From positions 1-30,056 of the IMG/VR virus record IMGVR_UViG_3300032293_000722: a stretch of 30,056 nucleotides of DNA, one strand, 5' to 3'. Position 1 is the stretch's first letter, and each line of letters begins with the position of its first letter. This document shows, in pieces, positions 7,294-13,117 of this stretch. Source of the stretch: a virus. The notes under the pieces were generated by a model. It was not told the origin of the DNA. It searched no databases and saw nothing but the letters and a program-made list of their open reading frames with translations. A program made the position numbers and the translations under genes.

Positions 7294-7631
7294 TACTCAC
7301 ACAATAATTCTTGAAAATATTCTTCATTGTATTCACCTTTGTAGTAAGACAAAACCCAATCAACATCATATTCCAAATCTGAAGCGGTAAACAAAAAGTC
7401 ATCAGACATTGTTTCAATCACATCTTCAGAAGTGAAACTTTCCATATTATGGTTTTCATCAAACCATTTGGAGAATGTTTTTTCCATCTTGTCTTGTAGT
7501 GTATCACCATCAGAAAAGTATGCGGGATGTGACTCGGTCCAATTGTTGAAGTATTCCATTACAACACTTCTGTCTTCTTTATTCAATTTTGATAACTTAT
7601 CAAAATTCTGTTCAATCAATCTGTTTTTCAT
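7278..7631 (-). CDS. Acidic helical protein, unknown function
   Basis: This 117-aa product is acidic throughout and mostly helical (SKLNKEDRSVVMEYFNNWTE, DKMEKTFSKWFDENHNMESF, a C-terminal YYKGEYNEEYFQELLCEYLV). No catalytic motif is visible. Length and acidity resemble small early phage proteins that bind host factors, but the target cannot be inferred. It is a single-gene unit. Confidence 0.72.
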   Translation of the reverse strand: MKNRLIEQNFDKLSKLNKEDRSVVMEYFNNWTESHPAYFSDGDTLQDKMEKTFSKWFDENHNMESFTSEDVIETMSDDFLFTASDLEYDVDWVLSYYKGEYNEEYFQELLCEYLVMS

Positions 7632-7635
7632 ATTT

Positions 7636-7643
7636 CAAAGGTC
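7636..7643 (-). promoter_or_regulatory. -7-like box GACCTTTG for gene 7278-7631
   Basis: The sense sequence is GACCTTTG-aaat-ATG, with the fixed 4-nt spacing seen for nine other genes here. No TTTG -33 element is obvious at 19-21 nt upstream. Confidence 0.5.
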
Positions 7644-7648
7644 GTTAA

Positions 7649-7855
7649 TTATTTTACCATAAACTCATCGTGGAATGTTTTACCAGTAGTCGCCATCATC
7701 ACTTTACGACTTTTTGAATTGTTTGGACTGAACTTACCATCAACAATAGTGTATGAAGCATTTTCATTAGGCCAAATGTAAGTTGTGTTTGGATTAGAAA
7801 ACCTCAATACATTCTTGAAATAATCCTCCTGTTGTTTTTTTTGATTTGGGGTCAT
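7649..7855 (-). CDS. Small basic protein, unknown function
   Basis: The 68-aa product (MTPNQKKQQEDYFKNVLRFS...) is unusual in this arm for being basic, with KSRKVMMATTGKTFHDEF near the C-terminus. No domain is recognised. Its promoter lies about 33 nt upstream, so unlike its neighbours it should have a short 5' leader. Confidence 0.65.
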   Translation of the reverse strand: MTPNQKKQQEDYFKNVLRFSNPNTTYIWPNENASYTIVDGKFSPNNSKSRKVMMATTGKTFHDEFMVK

Positions 7856-7887
7856 AGTCGTAGTTTTTATAGTTGTTTAGTGTCTTA

Positions 7888-7919
7888 CAAAATTACTTAA
7901 TTAGTTTGACTTATCCAAA
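7888..7919 (-). promoter_or_regulatory. Promoter for gene 7649-7855
   Basis: Sense TTTG (7916-7919), 20-nt spacer, TAATTTTG (7888-7895), a full consensus match. The -7 box ends 32 nt before the ATG, predicting a leader of roughly 28 nt. Confidence 0.75.
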
Positions 7920-8242
7920 TATTTTTTGATAATCTCATTACTTGAACCTTCAATACGTTCACATTCAAGGTTGAATAGAATAAACTTTTGATTACGGATA
8001 GTTTTCCAATGAGTATCGTGAAATTGTTTGTATACTTTAGAAAACAAGTTTTGTTGTTTTACAGATGATTCGTGAAGATAAGCAAATCTCATCAAACTAT
8101 CTTCTGATAAAATCAACCAACCATCATTATACGATTCTTGGAACTTGATGTAGTTTAACATCATAGTTTTGGTCCATAAAGAACTTGGGACATCAAAGTG
8201 AGTTTTACCTCTCAAACTTGTTTTCTTGATTGTGTTTTCCAT
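7901..8242 (-). CDS. Small protein, unknown function
   Basis: The chosen start gives 113 aa (MENTIKKTSLRGKTHFDVPS...). An upstream in-frame ATG at 8260 exists, but the promoter box ends 4 nt before ATG 8242 and would lie inside the longer form. The product mixes helices and aromatic residues (SSLWTKTMMLNYIKFQESYN, WLILSEDSLMRFAYLHESSV), with a basic patch near HWKTIRNQKFILFN. It could be a small nucleic-acid or protein-binding regulator; no family is recognised. Confidence 0.66.
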   Translation of the reverse strand: MENTIKKTSLRGKTHFDVPSSLWTKTMMLNYIKFQESYNDGWLILSEDSLMRFAYLHESSVKQQNLFSKVYKQFHDTHWKTIRNQKFILFNLECERIEGSSNEIIKKYLDKSN

Positions 8243-8246
8243 ATCA

Positions 8247-8277
8247 CAAAGAAACAACAAAAAACTGATATTACAAA
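8247..8277 (-). promoter_or_regulatory. Promoter for gene 7901-8242
   Basis: Sense TTTG (8274-8277), 19-nt spacer, TTTCTTTG (8247-8254), 4 nt (tgat), ATG. Second base of the -7 box is T instead of A. Confidence 0.58.
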
Positions 8278-8278
8278 A

Positions 8279-8488
8279 TTATTTTGTGTTTTTGATAAAA
8301 GAATTGTGGTAGTCCTTGAAAATCTCATAATCCAACTTGGCATCAAAGATATCACCAGAACACTCACAGTGTTTGTCTAATTGAGTTTCTACACAATGGA
8401 TGAGTGTAACCTTCACTCCATCAGTAAATTTGATTTCTACCTGTTCTGTGGAGTAAATTACCCCACCTATAATTGTATTTGTCTTCAT
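8279..8488 (-). CDS. Small Cys-containing protein, unknown function
   Basis: This 69-aa product starts with two beta strands (TIIGGVIYSTEQVEIKFTDG, VKVTLIHCVET) followed by HCECSGDIFDAK, a possible metal-binding CxC with neighbouring His and Cys. The ATG overlaps the stop of the upstream gene (ATGA), so translation is coupled to it. Last gene of the operon led by 8967-9299. Confidence 0.68.
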   Translation of the reverse strand: MKTNTIIGGVIYSTEQVEIKFTDGVKVTLIHCVETQLDKHCECSGDIFDAKLDYEIFKDYHNSFIKNTK

Positions 8489-8793
8489 ATCAATTTGTGT
8501 TTCATTAGGAATTGCTCGTGAACGGTCAACTCACTATTTAAGTCATATCCAATATTCTGTAAGATAATCTTTGATTGTTGTTCAACATATTCATTTCTGT
8601 CTTGTGCTCCCTGTGAATAATTGATGACCCTCTCATCATAAACAATTTCAGAACACTTTTCACAGAACATTTTGTAATCACCTTTTTTGTTAATCTCAAA
8701 CTCCGTGTAAATTACATAGTCCTGTTCTTTGGAACACCAAACATATTCCTCATCATCAATGTATATTACCTTTATTTTCTTGTGGTATTTCAT
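8485..8793 (-). CDS. Small CxxC protein, unknown function
   Basis: The 102-aa product has an N-terminal strand pair with KKIKVIYIDDEEYVWCSKEQ, then MFCEKCSEIVYDERV, whose CxxC could be half of a zinc ribbon (an earlier Cys lies in VWCSKE). The C-terminal half is helical. Its start overlaps the end of the HTH gene by 38 nt and its stop overlaps the next start, so it belongs to a tightly packed operon. Confidence 0.66.
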   Translation of the reverse strand: MKYHKKIKVIYIDDEEYVWCSKEQDYVIYTEFEINKKGDYKMFCEKCSEIVYDERVINYSQGAQDRNEYVEQQSKIILQNIGYDLNSELTVHEQFLMKHKLI

Positions 8794-8965
8794 TTTGTAG
8801 TTGGGGGTAATCTGTTTCCTTCCATCTCATCTTATTCGCAATCTTGGTTATATGTCCACGACTAACCTTATACTTTTTGGAAATAAGTAAATGGGTGTAA
8901 TTCCCTGTTGATAACAACTTACGGATGTTTCTAACTTTTTCAACTGATAATTTTATTGTTGCCAT
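8756..8965 (-). CDS. Small helix-turn-helix protein
   Basis: The chosen start (ATG 8965) gives 69 aa and lies 1 nt after the stop of the upstream zinc-finger gene; the frame is open further upstream but only as overlap with that gene. Residues about 8-45 (VEKVRNIRKLLSTG, HLLISKKYKVSRGHITKIAN, then KMRW) read as an HTH with the VSRGHITKI recognition helix. This is the type attached to phage HNH homing endonucleases and to small regulators. No nuclease residues are present. DNA binding is well supported; the target is unknown. Confidence 0.72.
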   Translation of the reverse strand: MATIKLSVEKVRNIRKLLSTGNYTHLLISKKYKVSRGHITKIANKMRWKETDYPQLQNEIPQENKGNIH

Positions 8966-8966
8966 A

Positions 8967-9299
8967 TTATTTGATTTTGTGTTTCGTATTGAACTGTTGG
9001 TGTATGGGTGGATACTCCATACCAAATTTATATCCAAGTGTCTCCAGTAACCTCTGTGCCCCCTCAAAGTCATTATCTGATAGTGGGTCTAACTTAAGGT
9101 AATCCATCTCATTGGATTCTTCCTTATTCTTTTTCTCGTAATGTATTTTACAACGGGTATCTATTTTGAATGGTCCTGTCTTGGACTTATAGAAATTGTC
9201 TTCTGGTTTGTATTCTCCACATATACGACAGAAGTAAACCCAACCTGAATCGGTTAACATTCTACGTTTAAGATTGATTTGTATTTTCTCTTGACCCAT
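8967..9299 (-). CDS. Zinc-finger protein, first gene of the leftward arm
   Basis: This 110-aa product has a putative zinc site C24-x2-C27 ... C50-x2-H53 (FCRICGEYKPEDNFYKSK ... TRCKIHYEK). That pattern is often seen at the N-terminus of phage HNH endonucleases and in small phage DNA-binding proteins. No HNH core follows. It leads an operon of four closely packed genes and is the first transcribed from the divergent control region, so an early regulatory role is plausible but unproven. The following gene encodes an HTH. Confidence 0.68.
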   Translation of the reverse strand: MGQEKIQINLKRRMLTDSGWVYFCRICGEYKPEDNFYKSKTGPFKIDTRCKIHYEKKNKEESNEMDYLKLDPLSDNDFEGAQRLLETLGYKFGMEYPPIHQQFNTKHKIK

Positions 9300-9315
9300 A
9301 TTGTATAAATATCCA

Positions 9316-9347
9316 CAAAAATAAGAAAAATTACTTAAATAATCAAA
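9316..9347 (-). promoter_or_regulatory. Leftward promoter of the early arm
   Basis: Sense TTTG (9344-9347), exactly 20 nt, TATTTTTG (9316-9323), a full match to TTTG / TAnnTTTG. The -7 box ends 16 nt before ATG 9299, so the leader is short (about 12 nt). Confidence 0.78.
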
Positions 9348-9350
9348 TAA

Positions 9351-9381
9351 TTTGACTTTATAGAAAACTATAGTATATTTA
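9351..9381 (+). promoter_or_regulatory. Rightward promoter for the RHH gene and late arm
   Basis: TTTG (9351-9354), 19-nt spacer, TATATTTA (9374-9381; A in place of the final G), then 5 nt to ATG 9387. The spacer contains the inverted repeat at 9359-9372, so binding there should block transcription. The same TATATTTA-N5-ATG arrangement occurs before gene 10509-10751. Confidence 0.6.
9359..9372. promoter_or_regulatory. Candidate operator O1: TATAG-aaaa-CTATA
   Basis: A perfect inverted repeat TATAG-N4-CTATA fills most of the spacer between the -33 and -7 elements of the rightward promoter. The extended core TTTATAG-N4-CTATAGT is shared with 10273-10289 (O2). The adjacent gene encodes an RHH-like protein, the obvious candidate ligand. 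Confidence 0.55.
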
Positions 9382-9386
9382 TTTGT

Positions 9387-9530
9387 ATGAAGAGTATTTT
9401 AATAGATGAAAAAATACACGGTATGATAAAATCACATTGTGTAGAGAATGGACTCGTAATGAGAGTTTTGATTGAGAAATTAATAGTTGAAGAATTAAAC
9501 AAAGAAAAAAATAAGAATAATGAAGGATAA
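9387..9530 (+). CDS. Ribbon-helix-helix (Arc/MetJ-type) regulator, 47 aa
   Basis: A short gene, MKSILIDEKIHGMIKSHCVE...LIEKLIVEELNKEK. The pattern of one N-terminal strand (KSILIDEKIH), helix A (GMIKSHCVENG) and helix B (VMRVLIEKLIVEEL) is that of minimal RHH repressors, which bind DNA as dimers through paired strands. It overlaps the next gene by 11 nt. It lies directly behind a promoter with an inverted repeat in its spacer, so autorepression and control of the early/late switch are likely but inferred. It is easily missed because of its size. Confidence 0.72.
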   Translation: MKSILIDEKIHGMIKSHCVENGLVMRVLIEKLIVEELNKEKNKNNEG

Positions 9531-10068
9531 TAACAATATAGTATTCAGAGCATCTTGGTTCAAAACACTTGATAGGTGGTCACCAGAACTTGTTAAAGAA
9601 TTTATTACTGTGTTGGATTGTTATTATCACAATAGACCAATTGAAATAACTAGTGACAGGGTTTTGGATATGTGGACAAACGCACAACCTTTGTTAGATG
9701 GTGATAGAGAACGATATACAAAAAGAGTTGAAGTAAACCGAGAAAATGGTAAAAATGGTGGTGCTCCAAAAGGAAATAAGAACGCATCTAAATCAACCGA
9801 AAACAACCAAGAACAACCCAAAACAACCAAACGGTTAATAAAACAACCGAAACAACCCATAGATAAAGATATAGATAAAGATATAGATATAGATATAGAT
9901 ATTGATAAAGATATTGAGATTGAAAACGAAACCGAAAAGGATATTGATAAAACTAAATTGAATAAAGAAGATAAAGTATCAATACACTATATTATGGATA
10001 TTGAAAATTGTTCTTACGATGAAGCTATGAATCTTTATCTTCAACAAAAACAATTAATATTTAATTAG
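9520..10068 (+). CDS. Putative replication-associated protein (DUF6291-like N-terminus)
   Basis: In the 182-aa product, residues 1-85 (FRASWFKTLDRWSPELVKEF, then ERYTKRVEVNRENGKNGGAP) resemble the small helical domain called DUF6291 found at the front of phage and plasmid replication-type proteins, where a GKKGG-like motif precedes a linker. The linker here is extraordinary: Lys/Gln/Thr-rich, then an Ile-Asp/Lys-Asp run (residues about 113-145). A short C-terminal domain (VSIHYIMDIENCSYDEAMNL) follows. No polymerase, helicase or primase is seen elsewhere, so this is the best replication candidate. The assignment is moderate. Confidence 0.55.
   Translation: MKDNNNIVFRASWFKTLDRWSPELVKEFITVLDCYYHNRPIEITSDRVLDMWTNAQPLLDGDRERYTKRVEVNRENGKNGGAPKGNKNASKSTENNQEQPKTTKRLIKQPKQPIDKDIDKDIDIDIDIDKDIEIENETEKDIDKTKLNKEDKVSIHYIMDIENCSYDEAMNLYLQQKQLIFN
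9860..9920 (+). repeat. Hexanucleotide-like tandem repeat (GATAAA/GATATA) within the coding sequence
   Basis: About ten tandem 6-bp units, GATAAA or GATATA with GATATT variants, encode the Asp-Lys/Asp-Ile run. They may be slippage-prone protein linker DNA. Because the gene is replication-like, they could also act as origin iterons or a DNA-unwinding element. Confidence 0.7.
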
Positions 10069-10069
10069 T

Positions 10070-10261
10070 ATGATAGATAAAGATACGATAGAGATTGCTA
10101 CAGCGAACATAGTAACACCAGTAGCGGTTGGAATTACTTTAATGAATCCAGTAACATTATTAACAATAATTTCAATTCTTAGTTCAATAATACTTAATGG
10201 AGTATTAATATACAAAAATTTGAAAAAGAAAAATTACCAAGATACTACAAGTTCTAATTAG
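10070..10261 (+). CDS. Small membrane protein, candidate holin
   Basis: In this 63-aa product residues about 13-46 are strongly hydrophobic (IVTPVAVGITLMNPVTLLTI, ISILSSIILNGVLIY), enough for one long or two short membrane segments. A basic tail follows (KNLKKKNYQD). Small size, charged C-terminus and no enzymatic domain are holin-like, but holins have no reliable motif and no endolysin was seen next to it. It starts 1 nt after the previous stop and is followed by a noncoding region with a terminator. Confidence 0.5.
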   Translation: MIDKDTIEIATANIVTPVAVGITLMNPVTLLTIISILSSIILNGVLIYKNLKKKNYQDTTSSN

Positions 10262-10273
10262 AATTATTATATT

Positions 10274-10287
10274 TATAGAGTTCTATA
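10274..10287. promoter_or_regulatory. Candidate operator O2: TATAGA-gt-TCTATA
   Basis: A perfect 14-bp inverted repeat sharing TTTATAG-N4-CTATAGT with O1 at 9359-9372. It overlaps a TATATTTA -7-like box (10268-10275). It could be a second site for the RHH protein, controlling transcripts that enter the late arm. Confidence 0.5.
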
Positions 10288-10312
10288 GTGTAACCCATAT
10301 TGTAGATAGATG

Positions 10313-10349
10313 TCCCCAAGTTAAGTCCGAAACTCACTTGGGGATTTTT
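10313..10349 (+). terminator. Intrinsic terminator after the first rightward unit
   Basis: TCCCCAAGT (10313-10321) pairs perfectly with ACTTGGGGA (10336-10344) around a 14-nt loop, followed by TTTTT. It ends the RHH / replication-like / membrane-protein transcript. Confidence 0.85.
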
Positions 10350-10364
10350 CGTTATATTTATTAA

Positions 10365-10470
10365 TGAAGGGATTCCATTGATACTGCTATATCTACTACT
10401 ATTCTTCTAAATTGTTTGTCCATCCCTTCAGTAGAATAATTTTAACCCCCTCTAAAACAGGGGGTTTTTT
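10365..10470 (+). ncRNA. Candidate structured small RNA of about 100 nt
   Basis: TGAAGGGAT (10365-10373) and ATCCCTTCA (10422-10430) are perfect 9-nt complementary arms around a 48-nt loop, and an intrinsic terminator follows at 10444-10470. A TATATTTA box at 10353-10360 would put +1 at about 10365, the first base of the stem. No coding frame fits. No clear TTTG -33 element is seen and no known RNA family is recognised, so this is a hypothesis. Confidence 0.35.
10444..10470 (+). terminator. Intrinsic terminator
   Basis: AACCCCC (10444-10450), 9-nt loop, GGGGGTT (10460-10466), then further T's to 10470. A strong GC stem with a U run. Confidence 0.88.
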
Positions 10471-10472
10471 AT

Positions 10473-10503
10473 TTTACAAATGGTCCAAAAATGATTATAT
10501 TTA
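10473..10503 (+). promoter_or_regulatory. Possible promoter for the late genes
   Basis: TTTA (10473-10476), 19-nt spacer, TATATTTA (10496-10503), 5 nt, ATG 10509. This is the same box and spacing as the RHH promoter, with one mismatch in each element. It lies just after a terminator, where a new promoter is expected. Confidence 0.45.
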
Positions 10504-10508
10504 TGATA

Positions 10509-10751
10509 ATGGAAGATATAATTGAATTAACAAAAGATTATTTCAATAAAACTACTATGGAAAAAGAATTGATACTACGACAAGTAATGGAGGATATGAT
10601 TATTATCATCAATGAGAACGATTTGAATATTCATCAAGTAGAAACAAATTTGGATAAAATAATAAATGACTCAACGAATAATGAGGATTATGAAGTATCC
10701 GCATTATTCCTAAAGGTAAAAGAAAAAGTAAGAAGATATTATGGGATGTAA
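10509..10751 (+). CDS. Small helical protein, unknown function
   Basis: Start chosen at ATG 10509 (80 aa, MEDIIELTKDYFNKTTMEKE...) because a -7-like box ends 5 nt upstream; an in-frame ATG at 10491 would overlap that box. The product is charged and helical with a basic end (KVKEKVRRYYGM). It overlaps the next gene by 11 nt. No family is recognised; by position it opens the late (packaging and virion) unit. Confidence 0.65.
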   Translation: MEDIIELTKDYFNKTTMEKELILRQVMEDMIIIINENDLNIHQVETNLDKIINDSTNNEDYEVSALFLKVKEKVRRYYGM

Positions 10752-11004
10752 TTGCAAATCAGGTAAAGAACAAAAGATTAACAACCTAAACTCAATAGAC
10801 CATCTAATGGTCGGAAAAGATGTGGTTGATAGGATTATATCAGTTAAACCATTTGAGGAGATTACAGACCTTGATTGGGTGGAAATATACCAAGCACACT
10901 CACAACTCTATCCCAACGCAAAGGGTGTGACAGGAAAAGAAGATGCAATCAGTGGAATTCAACACGCAATGGGAAACCTAAAATTAAAATATAATATAAA
11001 GTAA
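10741..11004 (+). CDS. Small CxC protein, unknown function
   Basis: The 87-aa product begins MGCNCKSGKEQ, a CxC start I associate with small proteins near packaging genes in Bacteroidota phages. It continues with a helical part containing DWVEIYQAHSQLYPNAKG, followed by a helix. It might bind a metal through the N-terminal Cys pair. It sits 1 nt before the small terminase gene. Function unknown. Confidence 0.68.
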   Translation: MGCNCKSGKEQKINNLNSIDHLMVGKDVVDRIISVKPFEEITDLDWVEIYQAHSQLYPNAKGVTGKEDAISGIQHAMGNLKLKYNIK

Positions 11005-11005
11005 T

Positions 11006-11452
11006 ATGGAACAAGAAGAACAAGAACAACCAAAGAGAGGACGTGGAAGACCACGAATAGAATCCTACATAATGCCTGAATGGAAGACCATTATATTGGA
11101 CGCGGGTAGGGAAGGTAAACACATAACCCAATTCCTCATTGAACTTGGTTTATCATTTCAATCACACAGAAATTTATTGAATCGTTCAAAGGAATACAAA
11201 TTGGTTTTTGACGAATATCAAAAGTTATGTGAACACTGGTGGTATGAGAGAATGTATGATTCAATTGTAAAAGGTGAGTCACATAAATTTAACCAAAGAT
11301 TGTGGACCATCATTATGAAGAATAAGTTCAAGGACAATTGGACAGATGAAAAACAAATTGACATTACCTCAATGGGGGAAAAATTAAATTCAGACAACAA
11401 AATCAGTATTGAGATAGTTAAATCAAAAATAGATGAGAGACCGGAAGTATAA
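11006..11452 (+). CDS. terS: Terminase small subunit
   Basis: The 148-aa product carries an AT-hook-like RGRGRPR (residues about 12-18) and then an HTH-like helical domain (ITQFLIELGLSFQSHRNLLN). A central helical hairpin with WYERMYDSIVKG follows, then FNQRLWTIIMKNKFKDNWTD and a Lys/Glu-rich tail. That layout, and the KNKFKDNW phrase, suit small terminase subunits that recognise the phage packaging site and present DNA to TerL. It lies two genes upstream of terL. Its end overlaps the next gene by 20 nt. Confidence 0.78.
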   Translation: MEQEEQEQPKRGRGRPRIESYIMPEWKTIILDAGREGKHITQFLIELGLSFQSHRNLLNRSKEYKLVFDEYQKLCEHWWYERMYDSIVKGESHKFNQRLWTIIMKNKFKDNWTDEKQIDITSMGEKLNSDNKISIEIVKSKIDERPEV

Positions 11453-11969
11453 GAACTTAGTAAAAAAAGGTTGTGTTTTTAAGACAAATAACAATTATGA
11501 AAACATCAATTTCAGTTCACAGACAATTGATAAGGTTGATTTCAGGTCAGTCATATTATCTATGGGAGGTTGGTTTATAGTAGATGTTGACTATAAACCA
11601 AGAAGGAAGATTGAAAAGTTATTACAACAGATTACAAACACGATTAAACTTAACTCTAACAAACATTACTTCAATGGGATGATTATTGATGTTTCTGAGA
11701 TTCCTGAGACATTCAACGAACAAAAGAGAGGGTATGTAACCTTTGAGTTTACAATCTTCATAAACAAGGGGATTAGGTTTAACAAAACAGAAATCACAAT
11801 GGTTATGAATGAAATGATTAAAACAATCTATAATGACTATTTCAAAGAACCAATAGATTTTGAGATAACCACAGATAGGGATTATTTTAGAAGTAGATTG
11901 GAAACAATAAATTGGAATCCTGATGAGTATTTTCCTGGTGATGAAACACCAGTAAATGAGAGATTATGA
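11433..11969 (+). CDS. Unknown protein between the terminase genes
   Basis: The 178-aa product is basic at the N-terminus (MRDRKYKNLVKKG), then strand/helix alternation (ILSMGGWFIVDVDYKPRRKI, YVTFEFTIFINKGIRF). The central part has a ferredoxin-like beta-alpha-beta feel. No catalytic motif is evident. It overlaps terS by 20 nt and terL by 4 nt, so it is co-translated with the packaging genes and may assist packaging or head assembly. Confidence 0.65.
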   Translation: MRDRKYKNLVKKGCVFKTNNNYENINFSSQTIDKVDFRSVILSMGGWFIVDVDYKPRRKIEKLLQQITNTIKLNSNKHYFNGMIIDVSEIPETFNEQKRGYVTFEFTIFINKGIRFNKTEITMVMNEMIKTIYNDYFKEPIDFEITTDRDYFRSRLETINWNPDEYFPGDETPVNERL

Positions 11970-13117
11970 ACATACAGACCACAGTTGTATTTGAGGAGTT
12001 AGTCAAATCAGATGAGATAGGGAAAAGGATTGTGGTTGCTCAAGGGGGAGCACGTTCAGGTAAGACCTTTAACATTTTAATTTGGTGGATACAGAAATTA
12101 TTACAAGAAGATAAAAAGACATTATCAATTGTGAGAAAAACATTACCATCATTAAAGAATTCTGTGTTAAAGGATTTGGTCCAAGTGTTAGAAATGTTTG
12201 GTTTATATGACCCAACAAAGTTTCACAAACAAGAGGGGTATTATCAATTGGGAACAAATATAATCAATTGGTTTTCTGTTGATGAACCACAAAAGTTACG
12301 TGGTAGTAAAAGAGATTATTTATACGCGAACGAAGCGAACGAGCTGAACATTGAGGATTGGAATCAGTTAATCTTCAGGACCACAGATAAAGTCATTTTA
12401 GATTTGAACCCATCAGAACTATCTTGTTGGGTTTATGAGTTAGACAAAAGACCTGATTGTTACTACTTCAAGACCAACTATAAAGACAACCCATTTATCC
12501 CACAGAACATCATAGATGAGTTAGAATCGTTAAAAGATAAAGATACTAACCTTTATAGAATCTACACGTTGGGTGAACGTGGATTTGCTACCACACTGGT
12601 ATTCAATACTTGGAACACAATAGAGAGAATCCCTGATGGAATAAAACTACTTGGATATGGAGTGGATTTTGGATACAATGACCCATCAACAGTTGTGGGG
12701 GTATATCAAGATAATGATACACTATTCTTCAAGGAACTATTATATTCAAGAGGATTAACAACACAGGATTTAATTACCAAGATGGAACAATTGTCTGTAG
12801 ATAAAACAGATTCATTTTGGTGTGACTCTTCACAACCTCAAACCATAGAAGAATTAAAACGTAGTAAGTTCAACGTAAAACCAGTGAACAAGAAAAGTAT
12901 CTTACACGGAATTGACTTAATCAAAAGACATAAAGTGTTTATTACAACTGATTCAACAAATACACTACAAGAATTTCAATCCTATAAATGGAAAATTAAT
13001 AAAGACGGACACTTACTTGACACCCCTGAAGACAAGGACAACCATAGTATTGATAGTATCCGTTACGTATTAGAATCCACAATAGGAAATAAAAAACCAA
13101 AATTTACAATAATATGA
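11966..13117 (+). CDS. terL: Terminase large subunit
   Basis: The 383-aa product is the packaging motor ATPase and headful/cohesive-end nuclease. Walker A is GGARSGKT (residues 27-34); an acidic Walker B region is DYLYANEANEL (118-128, with candidate catalytic Glu); an LDLNPSE coupling-type motif follows (146-151). The C-terminal RNase H-like nuclease shows YGVDFGYND (231-239, D234), FWCDSS (D287) and HSIDSIRY (D363). It matches the PBSX/Terminase_3 style in size and motifs. The stop overlaps the next ATG by 4 nt. Confidence 0.97.
   Translation: MNIQTTVVFEELVKSDEIGKRIVVAQGGARSGKTFNILIWWIQKLLQEDKKTLSIVRKTLPSLKNSVLKDLVQVLEMFGLYDPTKFHKQEGYYQLGTNIINWFSVDEPQKLRGSKRDYLYANEANELNIEDWNQLIFRTTDKVILDLNPSELSCWVYELDKRPDCYYFKTNYKDNPFIPQNIIDELESLKDKDTNLYRIYTLGERGFATTLVFNTWNTIERIPDGIKLLGYGVDFGYNDPSTVVGVYQDNDTLFFKELLYSRGLTTQDLITKMEQLSVDKTDSFWCDSSQPQTIEELKRSKFNVKPVNKKSILHGIDLIKRHKVFITTDSTNTLQEFQSYKWKINKDGHLLDTPEDKDNHSIDSIRYVLESTIGNKKPKFTII

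Larger units (their letters stand above)
10262..10490. other. Noncoding control region with operator, two terminators and possible small RNA
   Basis: No gene is supported here. In order it holds an inverted repeat identical in core to O1 (10274-10287), a terminator (10313-10349), a TATATTTA box (10353-10360), a 66-nt segment bounded by 9-bp complementary arms (10365-10430) and a second terminator (10444-10470). The 10-mer TTATATTTAT occurs at 10267, 10352 and 10495. Confidence 0.65.

Noticed and set aside
6958-7314. Rightward 118-codon open frame in the leftward arm
   Set aside because: It overlaps a well-supported leftward gene with its own promoter, and its composition is consistent with an antisense shadow.
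9860-9920. CRISPR-like array
   Set aside because: The units are contiguous 6-mers without spacers, and no cas gene is present; this is a simple tandem repeat in coding DNA.
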